A stretch of 64,000 nucleotides of DNA from Verrucomicrobiota bacterium. Lineage in GTDB: Bacteria; Verrucomicrobiota; Verrucomicrobiia; Limisphaerales; JACRJZ01. Below the pieces are notes generated by a model, which had not been told where the DNA came from, searched no databases, and was given only the letters and a program-made list of their open reading frames with translations. A program made the translations under genes and the position numbers. The stretch is taken from positions 41,771-105,770 of the forward strand of contig JACRJZ010000155.1 of assembly GCA_016219875.1 (NCBI GenBank). Direction: 5' to 3'. This document shows, one piece after another, positions 57,927 to 64,000 of this stretch (its first letter is position 1; each line of letters begins with the position of its first letter).

Positions 57927-58138
57927 CGCGTCGAATTTTTTGTGACTGGTTTCTGTGTCGGGCAGACCCTAATCCGCGTCGAGGGAACAAAGACAGCGGA
58001 AAAAGCGAGCCAGTTCCCGCGACCGTGGCTGCCTCAAACTCGGATCGGCGGCGCCCGGCGTGCGGCTGTTCCAGTCGCCCGCATCAGGCACCAGGGTGTT
58101 CTCTCTCGGACGCAGTCCGGGCGCAACCGACACCAGTG

Positions 58139-58278
58139 CGTAGCGCTTTCCAGCCTGCCGTAGCGCCGACCTTCTTGTCGGCAGGCCGTTTGCCACGATG
58201 CGGACGGCCGAATCGCTCGCACGCCCCGCAGGCTGGAAAGCCTGCGTTACGGCAGACAAGAATGTCTGCGCTACGGCG
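58139..58278. repeat. Palindromic repeat family D, copy D2, reaches into the recF stop codon
   Basis: TAGCGCTTTCCAGCCTGCC, GGCTGGAAAGCCTGCGTTAC and GCAGACAAGAATGTCTGCGC with GCTACGGC, same layout as D1. The recF stop (TAG, 58271-58273 on the minus strand) lies inside the last GCGCTACG. The stretch 57927-58138 has no gene. Confidence 0.8.
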
Positions 58279-59398
58279 GCAGGGCCAAGTGGCGCCCCTG
58301 CGTGGCGAGCGGTGCCAGGCTCCCCTGCTCCACTTTCCAGCGGATCAGTTCCCGCCCCAGTTCGCGCGGCCAGTTGTCCTCGGTGCAAGTCATAAAGACT
58401 TGTCCACGGGCATGCCGCGCCCCCTCCAACAGGGGCAGCAGGCCGCTTCGGCGTTTCGCATCCAACTCGCCCATTACGTCGTCGATGAGCAACACCGGCG
58501 GCGAGCCGTGCAAGCCGGTCAGATATTCCGCCTGCGCCATTTTCAAAGCGATAGCCAGAGTGCGCTTCTGGCCTTCGCTGCCAAACTGCGCGGCTGAACG
58601 GTCGTTGATGAGAAGCTGCAAGTCGTCGCGATGCGGGCCAACCATCGTCATGCGCCAAGTCCGCTCGCGGTCCCGCGATTGCGCGAGTTCCACCGCGAAG
58701 TCACGCTTCACGCTGGGCTGGTAATCCAGCCGCAATTCTTCGGCCTCGTGAGCAATGCGGCGGTACGCCAGCCGCACCAACGGCGACAGCCGCGGCGTTA
58801 GCTCGTGGCGCAGCCGCGTGATCTCGTTGCCCAGCCGCACGACCTCGCGCGAAAAACCTTCCAGCGCGATCTCATCGACCGGACGCTGCTTCAGCAAGGC
58901 ATTCCGTGATCGCAGCGCGCGGGCGTAGTTCTGGAGCAGCGGCAAATAGGTAGGCTGGGTTTGCGACAGCAGGAGGTCGAGGAACCGCCGACGGATGCGG
59001 GCCGTGCCCTTGACCAACTGCAAGTCCTCCGTGCAGAAGGCCACGGCGCGCAGCGTGCCGAGAAAATCCGTGAGCCGGCGCACCGGCTGGCCATCGAGGC
59101 TGAGCTTTCGCTCGGCGGACGACCAATAGATCTTGATGTCGTGGTCCCCCTGCCCCACCACTTGCGCGCCGACGAAATAGCCCTTCTGTCCGTGCCGCAC
59201 CATCTGAGCGCCGCCCACGCCGCGGAACGACCGCAGCGTGGCCAGCAGATAGACCGCTTCCAGAACGTTCGTCTTGCCCTGGGCGTTGCCGCCCAGGAGC
59301 AGGTGGAAGCCCGGCGCGAAGTCCGCGTCGAGCCGCGCGTAATTGCGGAAGTCACGCAGTCTGAGATGAGCCAGATGCACGGCCCGATGGTTCCGCAA
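58271..59398 (-). CDS. recF: DNA replication and repair protein RecF
   Basis: 375 residues. Walker A LLGGNAQGKTNVLEAVYLLA, signature motif FGSEGQKRTLAIALK, Walker B PPVLLIDDVMGELD, plus the RecF landmarks LRLRDFRNYARLD and VGPHRDDLQLLIN. Loads RecA onto gapped DNA with RecO and RecR. Stands alone here, not beside dnaA or dnaN. Its 3' end touches repeat D2, and MITE-like element B2 lies 55 bases before the start. Confidence 0.95.
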   Translation of the reverse strand: MRNHRAVHLAHLRLRDFRNYARLDADFAPGFHLLLGGNAQGKTNVLEAVYLLATLRSFRGVGGAQMVRHGQKGYFVGAQVVGQGDHDIKIYWSSAERKLSLDGQPVRRLTDFLGTLRAVAFCTEDLQLVKGTARIRRRFLDLLLSQTQPTYLPLLQNYARALRSRNALLKQRPVDEIALEGFSREVVRLGNEITRLRHELTPRLSPLVRLAYRRIAHEAEELRLDYQPSVKRDFAVELAQSRDRERTWRMTMVGPHRDDLQLLINDRSAAQFGSEGQKRTLAIALKMAQAEYLTGLHGSPPVLLIDDVMGELDAKRRSGLLPLLEGARHARGQVFMTCTEDNWPRELGRELIRWKVEQGSLAPLATQGRHLALPP

Positions 59399-59453
59399 AC
59401 CGAGTCGGGGGAGAAGCCGGAAAAGCGGTTAGCTCAGCCGTAACGATGCAGTT

Positions 59454-59619
59454 GAACCACGAAAGACACGAAACACACGAAAGGAACGCCCAAGAGAATC
59501 GCTCGCCGCGCCGCGGCAGGACGGGGAGTTCGTCCCGTCACCGTTTGGTGACGCCGGCACACCAGCCAAGCACCGCACGGCGGCCTTTGCTTTCGTGTGT
59601 TTCGTGTATTTCGTCGTTC
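59454..59619 (-). mobile_element. 166-bp MITE-like element B2, inverted copy of B1
   Basis: Left end GAACCACGAAAGACACGAAA, right end TTTCGTGTATTTCGTCGTTC; the inverted repeats differ from B1 at two positions. Length is the same 166 bp, and the interior is the reverse complement of B1. It sits next to repeat A7, just as B1 sits next to A4. Confidence 0.8.
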
Positions 59620-59628
59620 CCTCAAGCC

Positions 59629-59722
59629 ACTTTCAAAACCGTAGCAGCCGACGTGAGGAGGCTCCGTTTCCATCGGAGTTTGAGCCTCCTCACGTCGGCT
59701 GCTACGGGGTTTTGAAATCGCC
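59629..59722. repeat. Palindromic repeat family A, copy A7
   Basis: CGTAGCAGCCGACGTGAGGA pairs with CCTCACGTCGGCTGCTACGG, ends TTTCAAAACC/GGGGTTTTGAAA. It lies 23 bases from the stop of the TIM-barrel gene (59746). Confidence 0.85.
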
Positions 59723-59745
59723 TCCCTCGTCTGCACCGATGCGGC

Positions 59746-60615
59746 TCAGGCCGGGAACAGTTCGCGCAGGCACTTCAGGTTCGCCACGTAGCTGGTCACC
59801 AAGTCCGCCTTGGACGGCACCGCGCCTTCGATCTGCATCCAGCCTTCGTAGCCGATGTCTTCGATGGCCGCGCGCACCTTCACGAGGTCGATCTTGCCTT
59901 GGCCCAGCAGGTAGCCGTTCTCCTTCATGTGGAACTCGCAAATGTTCTTTTTGCCGAGCCAGCGGATTTCCTTGAAGATGTCGTAGCCGCGGACGGTCGA
60001 GTTGCACACATCGTAGTACATCTTCACGGCGGGCGAGCCGACCTTGTCCATAATCCGCATGGTGTCTTCCGCGCTCAGCCATGACTCGAGGCCCAGCACC
60101 ACGCCGGCCTTCTCCGCTTTGGGCGCAACCTTCTTGAGGCGGCGGATGACTTCGTCCGTGCCGGCGGCGTCGTTGACGAGATCGCCGTTGCCGAAGAAGG
60201 CCAGCAACACCACTTTGATTCCCAGCGCCTGCATCACGTCCACCGAGTCGCTCACCCACGCTTCGGTACGCGGGTCGCTCTTGTACGGGATGTTGTTCAT
60301 CTCGCCGATGGCCAGGCCGCCGAATTCCACGCCCGCCGCTTTGGCCGCGTCTTTGAACTCCTGCTGGACCTCCGGTTTGCGCAGCTTCATGTCGTCCCGC
60401 GCGGTGCCCAGGCTGATCTGCACTCCGTCGAGGCCGATCTTCTTGGCGATCTCAAAGGATTTGGGCGTGGCCATGGCCCCGATGGACCAGTCGCAGGCAC
60501 CAATCTTGAAGCGGCGTTTGACCGGCTCCGCGAAGAGCGGGGTGAGTTGAGAAAAGAAAGCGAGCGAGGCCGCGGTTTGGGCGCTGCGCTGGAGCATCTG
60601 GCGTCGGGTCAACAT
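59746..60615 (-). CDS. Tat-exported sugar phosphate isomerase/epimerase-like TIM-barrel protein
   Basis: 289 residues from ATG 60615: MLTRRQMLQRSAQTAASLAF, a twin-arginine leader. The AP-endonuclease-2/xylose-isomerase barrel follows: FKIGACDWSIGAMATPKSF, GLDGVQISLG, VVLLAFFGNGDL, GVVLGLESWLSAEDTMRIM, PAVKMYYDVCNSTVRGYDIF, EFHMKENGYLLGQGKIDL, YEGWMQIEGAV. Metal-binding acidic and His residues of the barrel are present (Glu in LGLES, Asp in YYDVCN, His in EFHMKE). A periplasmic sugar or cyclitol isomerase, possibly acting with DUF1080 enzymes. Confidence 0.9.
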   Translation of the reverse strand: MLTRRQMLQRSAQTAASLAFFSQLTPLFAEPVKRRFKIGACDWSIGAMATPKSFEIAKKIGLDGVQISLGTARDDMKLRKPEVQQEFKDAAKAAGVEFGGLAIGEMNNIPYKSDPRTEAWVSDSVDVMQALGIKVVLLAFFGNGDLVNDAAGTDEVIRRLKKVAPKAEKAGVVLGLESWLSAEDTMRIMDKVGSPAVKMYYDVCNSTVRGYDIFKEIRWLGKKNICEFHMKENGYLLGQGKIDLVKVRAAIEDIGYEGWMQIEGAVPSKADLVTSYVANLKCLRELFPA

Positions 60616-60704
60616 AGGTATGCGTGTCGCAGTTAATGTTTCGTGACGGGAGGAGCTTGCCTCAGTCGCGCGGCGGGCGCAACACGCAATCCGCACCTCT
60701 CGGC

Positions 60705-63515
60705 CTACCACTCGATCTCGCCCCACTTAGGCAGCTTCGATTCCGCTCGCTCCATCGGGCCGCGCGTCACGCCGAGACGGTTGGCCAGCTTCAACTCGTG
60801 CCAAAGCTGGCTGCCGGTGATCTCACCCCGCAACAGCCGGCGATACTTCTCAATGGCGCGCGTCACCGTGTCCGCCGATTCGTTGAGAAACTCGACTCGG
60901 AACCGCCGCGCCCCCAGCGCCAGGAAGCGCGCCACGAATTCCGCGCCCGTCTGGGCCCGCGCATTGAAGACCGTGTTGCGGCAGCCGGCATCGGCTTTCA
61001 CGGGATGCTGCGCGCCGACACGATCGCGCAGTTCCACTTGGTGCTGGTCACACGGGCGGCCGCAGTTCGTGTAGTCGGTGCCCTGCGACAGAAACGCGCA
61101 GAACACGCAGTGCTCCATGTGGAACATGGGCATGTGCTGGTGGATCGTGATCTCGAACCACTCCGGCGGCGCGGCCTGGAGCAGCGCCTCAAGCTGGACC
61201 GAGTTCAGGTCGTAGGACGCCGTGACGCGCTCGAGTTTGTGGCGGTGAATGAAGTAGTCGGCCGCGAGGGGATTGGCAACGTTCAGCGAAAAGTCGCCGA
61301 TTCGGCGGCCGTCGGTGAAGAACTTCAGGTGGTCGTAATTGCGCAAGAGATAGCCGTCGGCGTTGGCCGAGCGAATCTGCTTCAGAATCCATTCCTCACC
61401 CATCTTGCTGATGCGGGGCGGAGCGACGAAGATGGCAGATTGCGCGGTGCGTCTTCCGGCTGCTGCAGTCTCTTCCACCACGGCCCGGCGCATTTGCCAA
61501 ACGCGAAAACGGTTCACCGCCTCGCGATACTTCTTTGGGTCTTCAAACTCGCAGTAGAGCGTGCGCACGTCCGCGTCCAGCGCCGCGTCGAACTGGTGGA
61601 AATCGCGGACCAGCACGGCCAACTCGGCTTCAGACTCCCCTGCTCCCGCGTCCTTGATCGCCAACTGCCGATCGCCAACCGCCGATCCCGATTCCGCCAT
61701 CTGCATTCTGCAATCTGCATTCTGCGATTCTTCCCTCAGCGTCCACCGCGTCGGCTGCGCGCACAGTTCCTCCAGCTTGGCCACAAGCTCGCGGCGCAAA
61801 CGGTTCAGTTCGCTGACGGGCAGGATGACCGGGCCTGCGAGATGATTCTCCAACTCGCCCAGCCGGAACGGTGTGCCTCCGAGCCGGCCCAGTTGGTCCC
61901 GCAACCGCTCCGTTGTCAGCGGCTGGCTCTCAGCCACGCTCAGCGCCATCGTGCTGTCGAGTTGAACAACATGTCCCGACTCGTCCCGCGCGGCCAGCGT
62001 GAGCGGCGCGCCCGCGTGGCCGTGGACTTCGACGCAAATAGCCCGGTGGAATTGCGGTTGGTCGCCGCGGAACGTCTGCCGGACGCGGCGGTCCAACTCT
62101 GGGTCACTCGTCTTCCACAGCTTGTCCCCGACCTGGACCCGCGTGAAGTCGATGTCCCCGTGCCCAAACGCCACCATCACTTCACTGCCGACCACGGACC
62201 GCGGACCACGGACCACCGGCCTCTGTCCTCTGTCTTCCGTCTTCTGTCTTCTGTCCTCCGACTTCTGATCCCTGACTTCGTACACTCGTCCCCCCTCTTC
62301 CGGCTGGTCCGGGCGGCCGGCGTCGAACACCACGCCGTCGCCGGGCTTGAGCGGGCCTTCGAGCCGCAGGAAGACGCGCTCGCCCTGGACATGGCTGATT
62401 TCGCCAAGATACACGCCGCGTTTCTTGCCGAACCGCGCGTGGACCAGCTTCTGGTTGTTGATCCCGCGCAGCCAGCCGGTGTAAAGGCCGCGCGAGAAGG
62501 CCATTTCCATGTCGTAAGCATTGTTTCGAGTTTCGAGTTCCGGGTTTCGAGTTCGCCCCGGTGCTGCCGGCAACTCGGAACCCGGAACCCGGAACTCGGA
62601 ACTGAGTTGGTCGATCGCCTGTCGGTAAACGCGCGTGATGGCCGCCACGTATTCCGGTGCTTTGAGGCGGCCTTCAATCTTGACCGAGCAGACGCCGGCG
62701 CGCACGAGGTCCGGCAACACTTCCAGAGCAGCCAGGTCTTGCGGACTCAACAAGTAACGCCGGTCGCCGAGCGGCACCGGCTTGCCGTCGGCGATCAACT
62801 CGTAGGGCATCCGGCAAGCCTGTGCGCACTCGCCGCGGTTGGCGGAGCGCCCGCCGAGCGATTCGCTGGTCAAGCATTGGCCAGAGTAGGCGACACAAAG
62901 CGCGCCGTGGACGAAGACTTCCAACTCCACGGTCGAGGATCGAGAGACGAGAGTCGAGAATGGCCCCGCGTCACCATGCGCTTGCGCTTCTCGACTCTCG
63001 GCCCTCGGCCCTCGACTCGCCTCACGTATCTTCGCGATCTCGCTGACCGGGCACTCGCGGGCAAGGATGACGCGCTCGAAGCCCAGTTCGCCCATGAACT
63101 CCACGCCCGCTGCGCTCGTCACCGTCATCTGCGTCGAGGCATGCATGGGGAAATCCGGCGAGAGAGAGCGGATCAGGCGGGCGATGCCCACATCCTGCAC
63201 GATGGCCGCATCGACCCCCGCCGTGATAATGGCGCGGAGAAACTCCGTGGCTTCCTTGAGTTCATCGGCGAACACGAGCGTATTGAACGTGACGTAGCCT
63301 TTAACGCCGCGCCGATGGAGCCACGCCATCAGTTCCGGCAGGTCGGCCACCGTGAAGTTGCGGGCGCGCATTCGAGCGTTGAATCGCTCCAGTCCGAAAT
63401 AGATCCCGTCCGCGCCGTTCTCTACGGCGGCGCGGGCGCACTCCCAATCGCCGGCGGGCGCGAGCAACTCCGGGCCGCGCCGGGCGACGGAGGTCATCTC
63501 CGGACTCGACATCAT
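60705..63515 (-). CDS. rlhA: U32 peptidase-family protein, RlhA-like, with repeat-derived inserts
   Basis: About 930 residues from ATG 63497 (ATG 63512/63515 also possible); the frame beyond is not conserved. N-terminal U32 barrel: PELLAPAGDWECARAAVENG, ADGIYFGLERFNARMRARNF. The U32 signature is ELEVFVHGALCVAYSGQCLT, then RGECAQACRMPYEL. A DUF3656-like middle part follows, and a C-terminal half with EHCVFCAFLSQG and NCGRPCDQH. This architecture matches RlhA, which hydroxylates 23S rRNA, so the symbol is by family likeness only. Four segments read dispersed repeats in frame: 62930-63022, 62521-62606, 62190-62282 and 61658-61738. Core motifs are spared, so it is probably active. Confidence 0.82.
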   Translation of the reverse strand: MMSSPEMTSVARRGPELLAPAGDWECARAAVENGADGIYFGLERFNARMRARNFTVADLPELMAWLHRRGVKGYVTFNTLVFADELKEATEFLRAIITAGVDAAIVQDVGIARLIRSLSPDFPMHASTQMTVTSAAGVEFMGELGFERVILARECPVSEIAKIREASRGPRAESREAQAHGDAGPFSTLVSRSSTVELEVFVHGALCVAYSGQCLTSESLGGRSANRGECAQACRMPYELIADGKPVPLGDRRYLLSPQDLAALEVLPDLVRAGVCSVKIEGRLKAPEYVAAITRVYRQAIDQLSSEFRVPGSELPAAPGRTRNPELETRNNAYDMEMAFSRGLYTGWLRGINNQKLVHARFGKKRGVYLGEISHVQGERVFLRLEGPLKPGDGVVFDAGRPDQPEEGGRVYEVRDQKSEDRRQKTEDRGQRPVVRGPRSVVGSEVMVAFGHGDIDFTRVQVGDKLWKTSDPELDRRVRQTFRGDQPQFHRAICVEVHGHAGAPLTLAARDESGHVVQLDSTMALSVAESQPLTTERLRDQLGRLGGTPFRLGELENHLAGPVILPVSELNRLRRELVAKLEELCAQPTRWTLREESQNADCRMQMAESGSAVGDRQLAIKDAGAGESEAELAVLVRDFHQFDAALDADVRTLYCEFEDPKKYREAVNRFRVWQMRRAVVEETAAAGRRTAQSAIFVAPPRISKMGEEWILKQIRSANADGYLLRNYDHLKFFTDGRRIGDFSLNVANPLAADYFIHRHKLERVTASYDLNSVQLEALLQAAPPEWFEITIHQHMPMFHMEHCVFCAFLSQGTDYTNCGRPCDQHQVELRDRVGAQHPVKADAGCRNTVFNARAQTGAEFVARFLALGARRFRVEFLNESADTVTRAIEKYRRLLRGEITGSQLWHELKLANRLGVTRGPMERAESKLPKWGEIEW

Positions 63516-63950
63516 CCGCGGCCAACGTAGCCGGAGGCGGGAACAGAAACAAATCAAACGGAGAAGGGACATTGTGAAAGCGCAGCCCAGCACCCCGAAG
63601 ACGTCGCCGCTTGTTACGGCGGCCATCTTGGCTGTCGTGGAGGGCGGCATCCTTGCCGACCGGATTCGGGCGTGGAGGAGAAAAGCAATGTCGGTGTCAG
63701 CACCCGTCATCCACCGGGCTGGAAGCACCAGCTTTACAGCAGACAGTGATGCCTGCCGCTGGGTGGCAGTGCCAAGAAGCGCCCGTGCCAAGAAAACCCG
63801 CAAAAAATCTGTTGACCTCATGGGCGTTTAGCCCTACAAACGCACCGTTCCAAGAGGCAGTGCGAATTGACTCAAAAAGATTGTTACCGAAGGCGGGGAG
63901 AAATGGTTTGAGGAAACCATACGTTGACTCAAAAGGGGTGTTACCGAGCT
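63516..63950. other. Intergenic stretch before the IS element, one doubtful ORF
   Basis: An open frame from GTG 63574 to 63831 (KAQPSTPKTSPLVTAAILAV ... KKSVDLMGV) has no recognised domain; it may be a decayed gene or a repeat. The right half contains two direct repeats that belong to the end of the IS. Confidence 0.35.
63867..63947 (+). repeat. Direct repeats at the left end of the IS element
   Basis: TTGACTCAAAAAGATTGTTA (63867 on) and TTGACTCAAAAGGGGTGTTA (63924 on), each followed by CCGA, are spaced 57 bases and lie just upstream of the transposase start. Probable transposase binding sites or IS terminus. Confidence 0.6.
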
Positions 63951-64000
63951 ATGGAACAGACAATGAGTCAAACAACACGAACGGAAGTGCTGGCCAAGAA
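63951..64000 (+). CDS. N-terminus of an IS transposase/integrase (runs off the window)
   Basis: ATG 63951 (or 63963) reads MEQTMSQTTRTEVLAK and continues beyond 64000. The opening resembles integrase-core transposases that begin with a helical DNA-binding segment, and the direct repeats upstream support an IS. Family assignment needs the rest of the gene. Confidence 0.5.
   Translation, partial: MEQTMSQTTRTEVLAK

Noticed and set aside
60624..63530. 968-codon plus-strand frame over the U32 gene
   Set aside because: The minus strand encodes clear U32 motifs; the plus frame has no family.

Overview
The window reads as a GC-rich chromosome segment of a Verrucomicrobiota bacterium, most likely of the Limisphaerales/Pedosphaera type (inference). 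The signs are paired ECF sigma factors and multi-domain Hanks-type Ser/Thr kinases, a verrucomicrobial pseudopilin, a DUF1080 protein, NIPSNAP and Tat-exported TIM-barrel proteins, secreted proteins with local 'TNLTNW'-type segments, and many short dispersed palindromic repeats. No rRNA, tRNA or CRISPR array was seen. Housekeeping genes present are infA, gltA, recF, a xerC/D-type recombinase and an rlhA-type U32 gene.

Region 1 (1-10.9 kb): a broken toxin/antitoxin remnant, an Rrf2 regulator with three cysteines, then a dense cytochrome locus. It holds a tetraheme protein, an NHL-propeller lipoprotein, a 15-heme lipoprotein, an outer-membrane beta-barrel, a second NHL protein, a 12-heme protein and two tandem monoheme cytochromes. 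ATGA overlaps and 1-15 nt gaps make most of it one operon. The layout suggests a porin-cytochrome conduit moving electrons across the outer membrane. A separate octaheme/TPR cytochrome lies at 40.8-43.1 kb, giving 41 heme-binding motifs in the window.

Region 2 (10.9-18 kb): a TPR protein, a tiny Lys-rich protein, an RRM protein, infA, secreted DUF1080 and DUF4185-like proteins, and a pseudopilin pair. Region 3 (18-40.4 kb): two parallel copies of an uncommon locus. Each has an ECF sigma factor, a membrane Ser/Thr kinase, a secreted or lipoprotein partner, and a secreted protein carrying PEP-synthase-like swivel and ATP-grasp modules in swapped order without the PEP-binding barrel. The first copy adds a lipoprotein with an EreA/ChaN-like domain; the second adds an M1 peptidase homologue that lacks a zinc ligand.

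Region 4 (40.8-50 kb): the octaheme cytochrome, a HAD phosphatase, a receiver-HDOD protein, citrate synthase, a tyrosine recombinase and a sugar porter. Region 5 (50-56.3 kb): an accessory island with a DUF4062-STAND-like NTPase, two decayed DUF4062 N-terminal copies invaded by repeats, an AAA/DUF4143 ATPase and a solitary DUF433 antitoxin. Region 6 (56.2-64 kb): NIPSNAP, a DUF4412-like secreted protein, recF, a TIM-barrel protein, an rlhA-type U32 protein with four repeat-derived inserts, and the start of an IS transposase at the right edge.

A theme across the window is invasion by several families of short palindromic repeats. Many lie between genes, but at least five genes appear to read them in frame, in a kinase activation segment, an apparent signal peptide, a pseudopilin leader and U32 loops.
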